Source: Streptomyces sp. NBC_01267 (GTDB lineage Bacteria > Actinomycetota > Actinomycetes > Streptomycetales > Streptomycetaceae). From it: DNA of 64,000 nucleotides. Below, in pieces: positions 49,875 to 59,322 of the stretch (positions are counted from its first letter, which is position 1; every line of letters begins with the position of its first letter). The translations under genes were made by a program, and so were the position numbers. Below the pieces are notes generated by a model. That model was given only the letters and a program-made list of their open reading frames with translations. It made no database searches and was not told where the DNA came from. Location of the stretch: assembly GCF_036241575.1 (NCBI RefSeq), contig NZ_CP108455.1:806001-870000 (forward strand). The letters run 5' to 3'.

Positions 49875-50669
49875 CTACAAGATCCCGAGCGCTGCCACGC
49901 AGCCCACGCCGCCCAGCACCATGAACACCGGCATGAGCACCTTCAGCTCCACCCAGCTCCCGGCCCGGAACCGCATCATCTTCGGCGGCCCTATCGGGTA
50001 CCAGTGCCTGCGCCCGATCGGGATCGGCCAGAGGATCGGGCAGCCCGACACCGTCAGCGCGTCCCCCAGGTCGTGCATGAGCGCGCCCAGCACGATCGGC
50101 AGGCCCAGCCACATGTACTCGTGGCCGGGGGCGGTGAAGAACCAGTCCGAGCCCATGCCCGGCTGGTCCAGCACCTCGGCCAGGATCCAGGCGCCGGCCG
50201 CGCCCAGCAGCCACACCAGAACGGCGCTGCTGGAGCCGCGCGCCGCCCGCCAGAGCAGACCCTCGATGGCGAGCACCACATGGACGAAGAGGATGCCGAG
50301 GACGGCCCACCGTCCGCCGTAGATCGCCGCGGCCGAGGCTCCCGTACCCAGCAGCACCGCCCAGAGCCAGGTGTGGGTCAGCGTGCGGTGACCGCCCTCC
50401 CGGCGGGGGTCCTTCTTGCCGCGGGTCGCCCGGTAGACGACGGTGGCGATCGAGTCGACGATGTCGCACAGCGCGTGCGACACCGGCCCGAAGGCCCGCG
50501 AGATCGTCGCGGCCTTGTGGTCCAGGTCCGGGGCGAGCGCGGCGCCCGCGCTGATCAGCGCGCCGACGACGATGACCGGCCACGGCATCGGATGTCCGTA
50601 CGCCGAGGCCGCCGCCCCCACCCCCAGCCAGGCCGCCGCTCCTGACAGCGAGTGTGCCGGTCCCATCAT
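49875..50669 (-). CDS. YdjM-like membrane-bound metal-dependent hydrolase
   Basis: The 264-aa protein (ATG 50669 or 50666) matches the LexA-binding/YdjM family. It has MMGPAHSLSGAAAWLG, LAPDLDHKAATISRAFGP, EGGHRTLTHTWLWAVL and a late ALMHDLGDALTVSGCPILWPI motif. About six membrane helices carry conserved His/Asp residues that would bind a metal at the membrane face. Family substrates are unclear, with phospholipid-type hydrolysis suspected. It is divergent from the helicase gene. Confidence 0.88.
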   Translation of the reverse strand: MMGPAHSLSGAAAWLGVGAAASAYGHPMPWPVIVVGALISAGAALAPDLDHKAATISRAFGPVSHALCDIVDSIATVVYRATRGKKDPRREGGHRTLTHTWLWAVLLGTGASAAAIYGGRWAVLGILFVHVVLAIEGLLWRAARGSSSAVLVWLLGAAGAWILAEVLDQPGMGSDWFFTAPGHEYMWLGLPIVLGALMHDLGDALTVSGCPILWPIPIGRRHWYPIGPPKMMRFRAGSWVELKVLMPVFMVLGGVGCVAALGIL

Positions 50670-50811
50670 GGTCGTTCCGCCCCGTTTTCCGTTGTGCTGA
50701 AGCCCAGTTGAGGTTCAGGCGTGGTTCGGTCGAGAGGGAAGCGTATCGCTCATGATCTTCATACCGGCAGCCGGTTCCCCCCTGGAGGGTGAAGGCAGGC
50801 AAGATGGGGGT

Positions 50812-53334
50812 GTGACCCTTATCGATCAGCTCCCCCCGACCGCCGACCCCGATGCTCTCTTCGAGGCTTTCTCGTCGTGGGCGGAGGATCAGGGCATCAC
50901 GCTCTATCCGGCTCAGGAGGAGGCGCTGATCGAGGTGGTGTCCGGGGCCAACGTGATCCTCTCGACGCCCACCGGATCGGGAAAGAGCCTGGTCGCGGCG
51001 GGTGCGCACTTCACCGCGCTGGCTCAGGACAAGGTCACTTTCTACACCGCTCCGATCAAGGCGCTGGTCTCGGAGAAGTTCTTCGACCTGTGCAAGCTCT
51101 TCGGCACCGAGAACGTCGGCATGCTCACCGGTGACGCGTCGGTGAACGCCGACGCCCCGGTCATCTGCTGCACGGCAGAGGTGCTGGCCTCGATCGCGCT
51201 GCGCGACGGCAAGTACGCCGACATCGGCCAGGTCGTGATGGACGAGTTCCACTTCTACGCGGAGCCGGACCGCGGCTGGGCGTGGCAGATCCCGATCCTG
51301 GAGCTGCCGCAGGCGCAGTTCATCCTGATGTCGGCGACCCTCGGTGACGTCGCCCGCTTCGAGGAGGACCTGACCCGTCGCACCGGCCTGCCCACCTCGG
51401 TCGTCAGGTCCGCGAGCCGCCCGGTCCCGCTGTCGTACGAGTACCGCCTGACGCCGATCACCGAGACCCTGACCGAGCTGCTGGAGACCAAGCAGTCGCC
51501 GGTCTACATCGTGCACTTCACGCAGGCCGCCGCCGTCGAGCGGGCGCAGTCGCTCATGAGCATCAACATGTGCACGCGCGAGGAGAAGGACAAGATCGCC
51601 GAGCTGATCGGCAGCTTCCGCTTCACCACCAAGTTCGGCCAGAACCTCTCGCGTTACGTACGCCACGGCATCGGCGTCCACCACGCGGGGATGCTCCCCA
51701 AGTACCGCCGCCTGGTCGAAAAGCTGGCGCAGGCCGGTCTGTTGAAGGTCATCTGCGGTACGGACACGCTGGGTGTCGGGGTCAACGTGCCCATCCGTAC
51801 GGTGCTGTTCACCGCGCTGACGAAGTACGACGGGACGCGCGTCCGTACGCTCCGCGCCCGGGAGTTCCACCAGATCGCGGGCCGGGCGGGCCGGGCCGGA
51901 TTCGACACCGCGGGCTTCGTCGTCGCCCAGGCCCCCGAGCACGTCGTCGAGAACGAGAAGGCGCTCGCCAAGGCGGGCGACGACCCGAAGAAGCGCCGCA
52001 AGGTGGTCCGCAAGAAGGCCCCCGAGGGGTTCATCGCGTGGAGCGACACCACCTTCGAGAAGCTGATCGCCTCCGATCCCGAGCCGCTGACCTCCCGTTT
52101 CCGGGTCACCCACACCATGCTGCTCTCGGTGATCGCGCGGCCCGGCAATGCCTTCAAGGCGATGCGTCACCTGCTGGAGGACAACCACGAGCCGCGCAAG
52201 GCCCAGCTGCGGCACATCCGCCGTGCCATCGCGATCTACCGTTCACTGCTCGACGGCGGTGTGGTGGAGCAGCTGGACACCCCGGACGCCGAGGGCCGCA
52301 CCATCCGGCTGACCGTGGATCTCCAGCAGGACTTCGCGCTCAACCAGCCGCTGTCCACCTTCGCGCTGGCCTCGTTCGACCTGCTGGACGCCGAGTCCCC
52401 CTCGTACGCCCTGGACATGGTCTCCGTGGTCGAGTCGACGCTGGACGACCCGCGGCAGATCCTGGCGGCGCAGCAGAACAAGGCACGCGGTGAGGCGATC
52501 GGCCAGATGAAGGCCGACGGCATGGAGTACGAGGAGCGGATGGAGCGGCTCCAGGAGGTCACGTACCCGAAGCCGCTCGAAGAGCTCCTGGTGCACGCGT
52601 ACAACGTCTACCGCACGAGCCACCCGTGGGTCGGTGACCACCCGGTCTCGCCGAAGTCCGTCATCCGCGACATGTACGAACGCGCCATGACCTTCACCGA
52701 GTTCACGTCGCACTACGAACTCGCGCGCACCGAAGGGATCGTGCTGCGGTACCTCGCGGGCGCGTACAAGGCCCTCGATCACACCATTCCGGACGATCTG
52801 AAGTCCGAGGACCTTCAGGACCTCATCGCCTGGCTGGGCGAGCTGGTGCGTCAGGTGGACTCCAGTCTGCTCGACGAGTGGGAGCAGCTCGCCAACCCCG
52901 AGGTGGAGACGGCCGAGCAGGCCGAGGAGCGCGCCGACCAGGTCAAGCCGGTCACCGCCAACGCCCGCGCCTTCCGGGTGCTGGTGCGCAACGCGATGTT
53001 CCGCCGGGTGGAACTGGCCGCCCTGGACAATGTGGCCGCGCTCGGCGAGCTGGACGGCGACGCGGGCTGGGACGAGGACGCCTGGGGCGAGGCGATGGAC
53101 GCCTACTGGGACGAGTACGACGATCTGGGTACCGGTCCCGACGCCCGCGGCCCCAAGCTGCTGATCATCGAGGCGGACGAGGAGAACACCGCACGCGGGA
53201 TGTGGCGCGTCCGGCAGATCTTCGCCGACCCGAACGGCGACCACGACTGGGGCATCAGCGCGGAGGTGGACCTCGCGGCCTCCGACGAGGAGGGCCGTGC
53301 GGTCGTCCGGGTGACCGCCGTGGGCCAGCTGTGA
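50812..53334 (+). CDS. Ski2-like DEAD/DEAH RNA helicase with DUF3516
   Basis: GTG 50812 (840 aa, VTLIDQLPPTADPDALF) is my choice; ATG 50752 would add 20 residues of no evident homology. Motif I is STPTGSGKS, motif II MDEFHFYAEPDRGWAW, motif III MSATLGD, and motif VI HQIAGRAGRAGFD. The C-terminal 300 residues are the DUF3516 domain. It is a superfamily 2 helicase resembling Ski2/Mtr4 and likely acts on structured RNA. The acyl-CoA thioesterase gene follows 34 bp downstream. Confidence 0.92.
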   Translation: MTLIDQLPPTADPDALFEAFSSWAEDQGITLYPAQEEALIEVVSGANVILSTPTGSGKSLVAAGAHFTALAQDKVTFYTAPIKALVSEKFFDLCKLFGTENVGMLTGDASVNADAPVICCTAEVLASIALRDGKYADIGQVVMDEFHFYAEPDRGWAWQIPILELPQAQFILMSATLGDVARFEEDLTRRTGLPTSVVRSASRPVPLSYEYRLTPITETLTELLETKQSPVYIVHFTQAAAVERAQSLMSINMCTREEKDKIAELIGSFRFTTKFGQNLSRYVRHGIGVHHAGMLPKYRRLVEKLAQAGLLKVICGTDTLGVGVNVPIRTVLFTALTKYDGTRVRTLRAREFHQIAGRAGRAGFDTAGFVVAQAPEHVVENEKALAKAGDDPKKRRKVVRKKAPEGFIAWSDTTFEKLIASDPEPLTSRFRVTHTMLLSVIARPGNAFKAMRHLLEDNHEPRKAQLRHIRRAIAIYRSLLDGGVVEQLDTPDAEGRTIRLTVDLQQDFALNQPLSTFALASFDLLDAESPSYALDMVSVVESTLDDPRQILAAQQNKARGEAIGQMKADGMEYEERMERLQEVTYPKPLEELLVHAYNVYRTSHPWVGDHPVSPKSVIRDMYERAMTFTEFTSHYELARTEGIVLRYLAGAYKALDHTIPDDLKSEDLQDLIAWLGELVRQVDSSLLDEWEQLANPEVETAEQAEERADQVKPVTANARAFRVLVRNAMFRRVELAALDNVAALGELDGDAGWDEDAWGEAMDAYWDEYDDLGTGPDARGPKLLIIEADEENTARGMWRVRQIFADPNGDHDWGISAEVDLAASDEEGRAVVRVTAVGQL

Positions 53335-53368
53335 CCCCGGCACCCACTGCGAACTGGGAGAAGAGCGT

Positions 53369-54241
53369 ATGACGAACCCGAGCGAGCGGCTCATCGACCT
53401 GCTGGACCTGGAGCAGATCGAGGTCGACATCTTCCGCGGACGCAGCCCGCACGAGTCCCTGCAACGGGTCTTCGGCGGACAGGTCGCCGGACAGGCGCTG
53501 GTGGCGGCGGGCCGGACCACCGACGGAGAACGTCCGGTCCACTCGCTGCACGCGTACTTCCTGCGCCCCGGCAGGCCCGGGGTCCCGATCGTCTACCAGG
53601 TCGAACGGGTCAGGGACGGCCGCTCCTTCACCACGCGCCGGGTGACCGCCGTCCAGCAGGGCCGCACCATCTTCAACCTGACGGCGTCCTTCCACCGGCC
53701 AGAGGAGGGCAGCTTCGAGCACCAGCTGCCACCGGCCCGTGAGGTCCCCGACCCGGAGTCGCTGCCGACGGTCAGCGAGGAGATCAGGGCACACCTGGGC
53801 GCGCTGCCCGAGGCCCTGGAACGGATGGCGCGCAGGCAGCCGTTCGAGATCCGGTACGCGGACCCGCTTCGCTGGACCCCCGAGGAGATCGAGGGCGCGG
53901 ACCCGCGGAGCGCGGTGTGGATGCGGGCGGTCGGCCCGCTCGGTGACGACCCGCTCGTCCACACCTGTGCCCTCACCTACGCCAGCGACATGACGCTGCT
54001 CGACGCGGTCCGTATCCCCGTCGAACCGCTGTGGGGACCGCGTGGTTACGACATGGCCTCACTCGATCACGCCATGTGGTTCCACCGGCCGTTCCGTGCC
54101 GACGAGTGGTTCCTCTACGACCAGGAGTCGCCCATCGCGACCGGTGGCCGGGGACTTGCCCGCGGGCGCATCTTCGACCGGGCGGGGAACCTGCTGGTCT
54201 CGGTCGTCCAGGAAGGACTGTTCCGCAGGCTCGGCGAATGA
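53369..54241 (+). CDS. tesB: Acyl-CoA thioesterase II
   Basis: The 290-aa protein starts at ATG 53369 after GGGAG. It has the double-hotdog TesB fold: VFGGQVAGQALVAAGRTT, then PVHSLHAYFLRPG in the first half. The second half has LDHAMWFHRPFRADEWFLYDQESP, with the catalytic Asp in SLDHAMW. It hydrolyses acyl-CoA to fatty acid and CoA in the cytoplasm. It probably shares a transcript with the helicase gene. Confidence 0.95.
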   Translation: MTNPSERLIDLLDLEQIEVDIFRGRSPHESLQRVFGGQVAGQALVAAGRTTDGERPVHSLHAYFLRPGRPGVPIVYQVERVRDGRSFTTRRVTAVQQGRTIFNLTASFHRPEEGSFEHQLPPAREVPDPESLPTVSEEIRAHLGALPEALERMARRQPFEIRYADPLRWTPEEIEGADPRSAVWMRAVGPLGDDPLVHTCALTYASDMTLLDAVRIPVEPLWGPRGYDMASLDHAMWFHRPFRADEWFLYDQESPIATGGRGLARGRIFDRAGNLLVSVVQEGLFRRLGE

Positions 54242-54284
54242 AGACGGTCCGCTCCCGGGGCCGCACCGTAGTGGTACCAACCTG

Positions 54285-54473
54285 CTACCAGTGGTACCAA
54301 CGCTCGTTCTCCCGCTGGTCATCGGTCCGGTTCCGACGGCGTGCGGGCCGGATGACGAGCCCCAGGATCCACAGCACGAAGATGACGATGACGATCCACC
54401 AGAGCGCGTGAATGAGGAAGCTCAGCCCCAGCGCGACAACCAGGATCAGGAAAACGATCAGAAGCGGCCCCAT
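54285..54473 (-). CDS. Small hydrophobic membrane protein (62 aa)
   Basis: ATG 54473 has GGAGG nine bases upstream. Two hydrophobic helices (PLLIVFLILVVALGLSFLI and WWIVIVIFVLWILGLVI) are followed by a basic, Trp-containing tail (RRRNRTDD, ENERWYHW). It resembles the short 'hydrophobic protein' family of Streptomyces. No activity can be assigned. It converges with tesB. Confidence 0.8.
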   Translation of the reverse strand: MGPLLIVFLILVVALGLSFLIHALWWIVIVIFVLWILGLVIRPARRRNRTDDQRENERWYHW

Positions 54474-54804
54474 GGCGATCAGCCTCCAAGCCGTCATTGC
54501 CCGAGGCCGCGCATACGCGCGCCGATGATCAGGCACCTCCGATTTTACTCCGCACTCCCGGGCCCTGCCTGGGCCGCGGCAGGGACGCAGCAGGGGCCGG
54601 ATGCCGACCGTACGCGTTGTCGCCCCGGGCGCACCCACAGCCGCTCGGCCGGTCCCGGAGGCCGTCCTGCCAGATCGGCCGGTACTGATCTCCGAGCGGT
54701 CGTTCATCGCGATACTGAAGCCTGTAGGTCAGTGGCCGGGTGAAGCGCCCGGCCGTGGACCGGCGGTATCCGTACCGACACCGACCCAGGACCAGGAGCC
54801 TTCC
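54474..54804. other. Divergent intergenic region with a hairpin
   Basis: This 331-bp gap holds the promoters of the small membrane protein and of the glutathione peroxidase. CCCTGCC (54563-54569) pairs with GGCAGGG (54578-54584). An open frame from 54601 runs into the peroxidase gene but lacks a ribosome site and coding character. I see no RNA gene. Confidence 0.5.
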
Positions 54805-55293
54805 ATGAGCCTCTACGACATCCCGCTGCGCACCCTGACCGGCGATCCCACCTCCCTGGCGGAGTACCGGGGCATGGCGGTGCTGGTGGTGAACGTCGCG
54901 TCCCAGTGCGGTCTGACCCCGCAGTACACCGGGCTGGAGCGCCTGCAGAAGCAGTACGCGGACCGGGGGTTCACCGTGCTCGGCGTGCCCTGCAACCAGT
55001 TCGGGGGCCAGGAGCCGGGCAGCGCGGAGGAGATCGGGAGTTTCTGCTCGGCGAACTACGGCGTGACGTTCCCGATGCTGGAGAAGACCGACGTCAACGG
55101 CGAGCAGCGGCACCCGCTGTACGTGGAGCTGACTCGGGCGTCCGACGACGAGGCCACGGCCGGGGACGTCCAGTGGAACTTCGAGAAGTTCCTGATCTCC
55201 CCGGCGGGTGACGTCGTTGCCCGTATCCGCCCGCGCACCGAGCCCGAGGCGCCGGTGGTCGTCGCCCTGATCGAGGGCCAGCTGCCGGCCTGA
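54805..55293 (+). CDS. Glutathione peroxidase family thiol peroxidase
   Basis: The 162-aa protein starts at ATG 54805 after AGGAG. It has VVNVASQCGLTPQY with the peroxidatic Cys, then VPCNQFGGQEPG (Gln of the tetrad) and VQWNFEKFLIS (Trp and Asn). The active site is Cys, not selenocysteine. A second Cys in FCSANYG may be the resolving residue, so electrons probably come from thioredoxin, since Streptomyces lacks glutathione. Confidence 0.95.
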   Translation: MSLYDIPLRTLTGDPTSLAEYRGMAVLVVNVASQCGLTPQYTGLERLQKQYADRGFTVLGVPCNQFGGQEPGSAEEIGSFCSANYGVTFPMLEKTDVNGEQRHPLYVELTRASDDEATAGDVQWNFEKFLISPAGDVVARIRPRTEPEAPVVVALIEGQLPA

Positions 55294-55304
55294 ACCGACG
55301 GCGG

Positions 55305-55333
55305 GCGGGGGGTGCGGTGACCGCTTCCCCCGC
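55305..55333. terminator. Bidirectional hairpin between the peroxidase and acyl-CoA dehydrogenase genes
   Basis: GCGGGGG (55305-55311) pairs with CCCCCGC (55327-55333), and an inner GCGGT/ACCGC pair extends the stem. It lies in the 53-bp gap between convergent genes. Confidence 0.65.
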
Positions 55334-55346
55334 CGGCCTGCCGCGG

Positions 55347-56576
55347 TCAGCGGATGGGCATGCCGGACAGGGTCCGGGCGATCACCAGCCGCTGGATCTC
55401 GCTGGTGCCCTCGAAGATGGTGTAGATCGCCGCGTCCCGGTGCATGCGCTCCACCGGGTACTCGCGGGTGAATCCGTTGCCCCCGAGGATCTGGATGGCC
55501 TGGGCGGTGACCTTCTTGGCGGTCTCGCTGGCGTACAGCTTGGACATGGATCCCTCGGCCGAGGTGAACGGCTTGTTCGCCGCTGCCATCCAGGAGGCGC
55601 GCCAGACCAGCAGCCGTGCGGCGTCGATCTGGGTCCGCATGTCGGCGAGTTGGAAGGCAACGCCCTGGTTGTCGATGATCGGGCGGCCGAACTGGCTGCG
55701 GGTCTTGGCGTAGTCGAGGGCGACCTCGTACGCGGCACGCGCGGTGCCGACCGCCATGGCGCCCACCGCGGGGCGGGAGGCCTCGAAGGTGGCCATCGCG
55801 GCGTTCTTCACGCGCTCGCCGCCCCCCTGCCTGGCGCGCTCACGGGCGCGGGCCAGGCGCTCGTCGAGCTTGTCCTTGCCGCCGAGCAGACAGTGTCCGG
55901 GGACGCGGACGTCCTCCAGCACGACCTCGGCGGTGTGCGAGGCGCGGATGCCGTGCTTCTTGAACTTCTGGCCCTGTGAGAGGCCGGGGGTGCGCGGCGG
56001 CACGATGAAGGACGCGTGGCCCTTGGAGCCGAGTTCGGGGTCGACGACGGCGACCACGACATGGACGTTGGCTATACCGCCGTTGGTCGCCCAGGTCTTG
56101 GTGCCGTTGAGCACCCACTCGTCCTTCGCCTCGTCGTACACCGCGCGGGTACGCATCGCGGCGACGTCGGATCCGGCGTCGGGCTCCGAGGAGCAGAAGG
56201 CGGCGACCTTGACGTCGTCGGCGTCGCCGTACATCTGCGGGATCCAGGTGCCGATCTGTTCCTCGTTGCCGTTGGCGAGCACGCCCACGGCAGCCAGGCC
56301 CGTGCCGACGATCGACAGCGCGATGCCCGCGTCGCCCCAGAAGAGCTCCTCCATGGCCATCGGGATGCCGAGGCCGGTGGGGTCGAAGAACTGCTGGGCG
56401 TAGAAGTCGAGCGAGTAGATTCCGACCTTGGCAGCCTCCTGGATCACCGGCCAGGGCGTCTCTTCACGCTCGTCCCACTCTGCGGCAGCAGGGCGGATGA
56501 CGTCCGCGGCGAACCCGTGGATCCAGTCGCGTACCTGCTTCTGGTCATCGTTGAGTTCGAGCGTGAACTCGGCCAT
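55347..56576 (-). CDS. Acyl-CoA dehydrogenase
   Basis: The 409-aa protein starts at ATG 56576 with GGAGG four bases upstream. It has acyl-CoA dehydrogenase motifs: FCSSEPDAGSDVAAMRT (FAD and substrate contacts), LNGTKTWATNGGIA, RSQFGRPI, and QILGGNGFTREYPVERMHRDA. The catalytic base is expected in the final YTIFEGTSEIQRLVI segment (Glu of FEGT). It oxidises fatty acyl-CoA to the enoyl-CoA. It is divergent from a TetR gene with a palindrome in the shared promoter. Confidence 0.95.
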   Translation of the reverse strand: MAEFTLELNDDQKQVRDWIHGFAADVIRPAAAEWDEREETPWPVIQEAAKVGIYSLDFYAQQFFDPTGLGIPMAMEELFWGDAGIALSIVGTGLAAVGVLANGNEEQIGTWIPQMYGDADDVKVAAFCSSEPDAGSDVAAMRTRAVYDEAKDEWVLNGTKTWATNGGIANVHVVVAVVDPELGSKGHASFIVPPRTPGLSQGQKFKKHGIRASHTAEVVLEDVRVPGHCLLGGKDKLDERLARARERARQGGGERVKNAAMATFEASRPAVGAMAVGTARAAYEVALDYAKTRSQFGRPIIDNQGVAFQLADMRTQIDAARLLVWRASWMAAANKPFTSAEGSMSKLYASETAKKVTAQAIQILGGNGFTREYPVERMHRDAAIYTIFEGTSEIQRLVIARTLSGMPIR

Positions 56577-56612
56577 GTCCCCTCCAGCGCTGCGGTCGAT
56601 CAGTATGTTACT

Positions 56613-56625
56613 TGCGGTAACCGCA
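56613..56625. promoter_or_regulatory. Candidate TetR operator TGCGGTAACCGCA
   Basis: This is a perfect 6-base inverted repeat about a central A, lying 37 bp upstream of the acyl-CoA dehydrogenase start. GTTAC flanks it on both sides (56607-56611 and 56630-56634). Its position between divergent genes suits a repressor acting on both. Confidence 0.7.
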
Positions 56626-56740
56626 GTCTGTTACCGACAAGTAGCACCTGTCAACCTCCTCCCGGCTCGATCGGCCCCCATATGGGGCGGGGTGTTACGT
56701 TTCCGCGGGGGCACGAAACGTACGGGCGGGGAGAGACACC

Positions 56741-57391
56741 ATGGGCACCACACAGGCCGCACAGGCCACGCAGCAGCGTTCGGCGGAAACCCGTCGCAGG
56801 GAGTTGCTGGAAGCCGCCGACCGGGTCGTGCTCAGGGACGGCCCGAAGGCGTCCATGAACGCCATCGCGGCCGAGGCCGGCATCACCAAGCCCATCCTCT
56901 ACCGGCACTTCGGCGACAAGGGCGGGCTCTACCGCGCCCTCGCCAAGCGCCACACCGACGCACTGCTCGACGCGCTCCGGGCGGCGCTCGACGCCCCGGC
57001 CGAACGCCGCGCGCGCGTCGAGGCGACGCTGGACACGTATCTCGCGGCGATCGAGGCCCGTCCTCAGGTCTACCGCTTCCTGATGCATCCGGCGGACGAG
57101 TCCCAGCAGCCCGAGCAGCCCTTCGACGTGGGACTGCACTCGGCGCCGCTGCTGCGCAGGCTCGGCGAGGAGCTCGCCAAAGTGATCGCCGAACGCGTCG
57201 ACCTCGGCCCGGACAGCGCACAGCTCGCCCGGGTGTGGGGCCATGGGATCGTCGGCATGATGCACGCGGCGGGCGACTGGTGGCTGGGCGAACGCCCCTG
57301 TCCCCGCGCGCAGTTGGTGAGCAGCCTGGCCGACCTGCTCTGGGGCAGGCTCGCGCTCGCGGCGGACCGTCCGGGCGGTCCGGGGTTCTGA
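56741..57391 (+). CDS. TetR family transcriptional regulator
   Basis: The 216-aa protein starts at ATG 56741 after GGGGAGAG. The TetR HTH (ELLEAADRVVLRDGPKASMN, then AAEAGITKPILYRHFGDKGGLYRAL) occupies residues 18-65. An all-helical ligand domain follows, ending in WWLGERPCPRAQLVSSLADLLWG. It is divergent from the acyl-CoA dehydrogenase gene and probably controls it in response to an acyl-CoA. Confidence 0.94.
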   Translation: MGTTQAAQATQQRSAETRRRELLEAADRVVLRDGPKASMNAIAAEAGITKPILYRHFGDKGGLYRALAKRHTDALLDALRAALDAPAERRARVEATLDTYLAAIEARPQVYRFLMHPADESQQPEQPFDVGLHSAPLLRRLGEELAKVIAERVDLGPDSAQLARVWGHGIVGMMHAAGDWWLGERPCPRAQLVSSLADLLWGRLALAADRPGGPGF

Positions 57392-57423
57392 GGCGAGGCG
57401 CGACGGCCCGTGTACGAGCTGGT

Positions 57424-57954
57424 CTACGAGGCCTTGCCCGCCGCCCGCAGCGCCTTGTTCCGGCGCCGGGCGGACAGCCGGTCCGTGTACACCGTGCCGT
57501 CGAGGTGGTCGCACTCGTGCTGGAGGCACCGGGCGAAGAACCCGGTGCCGCTCACCCGGACCGGATCGCCGGTCACCGAGAAACCCTCGACCACGGCGGT
57601 GTCGAAGCGCGGAGTGCCCGCCTCGACACCCGGCAGCGACAGACACCCCTCGGCGCCGCGTACGGTGACCCCGTCCGCCTCGACCAGTCGCGGGTTGACC
57701 AGGTGCCCGAGGTGACGTACCTCTTCGTCGTCGGGGCAGTCGTACACGAACACCCGGAGTCCGACGCCGACCTGGTTCGCCGCGAGGCCGACGCCCTGCG
57801 CCGCGTACATCGTGGCGAACATGTCCTCGACGAGCCGGTGGAGCGACGGGTCGAAATCGGTCACGGTCTCGCACGGCGCGTGCAGTACGGGGTCGCCGAA
57901 CAGACTCATCGGCCTCACGCGTCCGGAACTGCCGGGGATCGGGCGGTTTCGCAT
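57424..57954 (-). CDS. def: Peptide deformylase
   Basis: The start is ATG 57954 (176 aa, MRNRPIPGSSGRVRPMSLFG), which matches the usual actinobacterial N-terminus despite a weak ribosome site. All three motifs are present: GVGLAANQVG, EGCLSLPG (metal Cys) and QHECDHLDG (two metal His and catalytic Glu). It removes the formyl group from nascent proteins. Streptomyces usually has several paralogues. It is divergent from murT. Confidence 0.96.
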   Translation of the reverse strand: MRNRPIPGSSGRVRPMSLFGDPVLHAPCETVTDFDPSLHRLVEDMFATMYAAQGVGLAANQVGVGLRVFVYDCPDDEEVRHLGHLVNPRLVEADGVTVRGAEGCLSLPGVEAGTPRFDTAVVEGFSVTGDPVRVSGTGFFARCLQHECDHLDGTVYTDRLSARRRNKALRAAGKAS

Positions 57955-58069
57955 GGCGGCAAGCGTACGTTCCACCGGACACCGCACTGCCCCGGTGGTG
58001 CCGAGGTCGGGCACGCGGCCGGATCTCGATAGGCTGAGCCCCGCGCCGATGCAAGGAGGATCTAGGACG

Positions 58070-59308
58070 ATGGACGGCAACACGGAGCCGCTGTCGCCGC
58101 GGGCCAAACTGGCCGTGACGGCAGGCAGGGCCGCGGCAGCGGTATCGCGCGCCGCGGGACGCGGCAGCGGATCGGTCATCGGCGGCAAGGTCGCGCTGAG
58201 GCTCGACCCCGATCTGCTGGGACGTCTCGCCCAGCATCTGGACGTGATCCTGGTCTCGGCGACGAACGGCAAGACGACGACGACCCGGCTCATCGCCGAG
58301 GCGCTGCGGGCCAGCGGTCCGGTCGTGTCGAACGCCCTGGGCGCCAACATGCCCGCGGGCATCACCTCCGCACTGGCCGGCGGGTCGGACGCGCGCTACG
58401 GCGTGATCGAGGTCGACGAGAAGTACCTCGCCGGGGTCGCACGCGACACGACGCCCAAGGCGATCGCGCTGTTGAACCTCTCCCGCGACCAGCTCGACCG
58501 GGCGGGCGAGACCCGCATGCTGGCCGAGCGCTGGCGCGAGGGACTGGCCGGCACGCAGGCCGTCGTCATCGCCAACGCGGACGACCCGCTGGTCGTCTGG
58601 GCCGCTTCCTCCTCCCCCACGGTGGTGTGGGTGGCGGCGGGCCAGGAGTGGAAGGACGACGCCTGGTCGTGCCCGTCCTGCGGTGGCGTACTCCAGTGGC
58701 CGAACGACTCCTGGTACTGCGGCGACTGCGGATTCCGCCGCCCCGCGCCCAGTTGGGCGCTCTCCGGCGACTACGTCCTGGACCCGCACGGGTCGGCCTG
58801 GCCGATCCATCTCCAGCTGCCCGGCCGGGCCAACAAGGCGAACGCGACCACGTCGGCGGCCGTCGCCGCGACCTTCGGCGTGCCGCCCCAGGTCGCTCTG
58901 GAGCGGATGTACTCGGTGCAGGCCGTCGCGGGCCGGTACGACGTGGTGTCGTTCCTCGACCGCGAGCTGCGTCTGCTGCTCGCCAAGAACCCCGCGGGCT
59001 GGCTCGAAACGTTCTCACTGATCGACCCGCCGCCGACCCCGGTCATCCTCGGCGTCAACGCCCGTGGCGCCGACGGCACGGACACCTCCTGGCTGTGGGA
59101 CGTGGACTACACCCGGCTGGCCGGGCACCCGATCCTGGTGATCGGTGACCGCAAGCTGGACCTCGCGGTGCGCCTGGAAGTGGCCGGCCTCCAGTTCAGG
59201 GTCTGCGAGAGCGTCGACGAGGCGGTCCAGTCCGCGCCCCCCGGCCGGATCGAACTGATCGCCAACTACACCGCGTTCCAGGACGTGCGCCGCCGCGTCG
59301 GCAACTGA
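58070..59308 (+). CDS. murT: Lipid II isoglutaminyl synthase, MurT subunit
   Basis: The 412-aa protein starts at ATG 58070 after AAGGAGGA. It is a Mur ligase-like protein: P-loop SATNGKTTTTRLIAEAL, ALGANMPAGIT and a Cys4 zinc-ribbon (CPSCGG, CGDCGF) inserted in the central domain. The C-terminal MurT domain contains DVDYTRLAG. With GatD it amidates the D-glutamate of lipid II to isoglutamine. murT and gatD lie 14 bp apart in the usual order. Confidence 0.96.
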   Translation: MDGNTEPLSPRAKLAVTAGRAAAAVSRAAGRGSGSVIGGKVALRLDPDLLGRLAQHLDVILVSATNGKTTTTRLIAEALRASGPVVSNALGANMPAGITSALAGGSDARYGVIEVDEKYLAGVARDTTPKAIALLNLSRDQLDRAGETRMLAERWREGLAGTQAVVIANADDPLVVWAASSSPTVVWVAAGQEWKDDAWSCPSCGGVLQWPNDSWYCGDCGFRRPAPSWALSGDYVLDPHGSAWPIHLQLPGRANKANATTSAAVAATFGVPPQVALERMYSVQAVAGRYDVVSFLDRELRLLLAKNPAGWLETFSLIDPPPTPVILGVNARGADGTDTSWLWDVDYTRLAGHPILVIGDRKLDLAVRLEVAGLQFRVCESVDEAVQSAPPGRIELIANYTAFQDVRRRVGN

Positions 59309-59322
59309 CCGCAGAGGAAACG

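Noticed and set aside
54601..54804. N-terminal extension of the glutathione peroxidase frame
   Set aside because: No ribosome site at 54601 and no coding character; ATG 54805 has AGGAG and matches the family start.
57909..57954. Shorter start (ATG 57909) for peptide deformylase
   Set aside because: It would remove the N-terminal segment typical of actinobacterial deformylases; ATG 57954 was kept despite the weak ribosome site.
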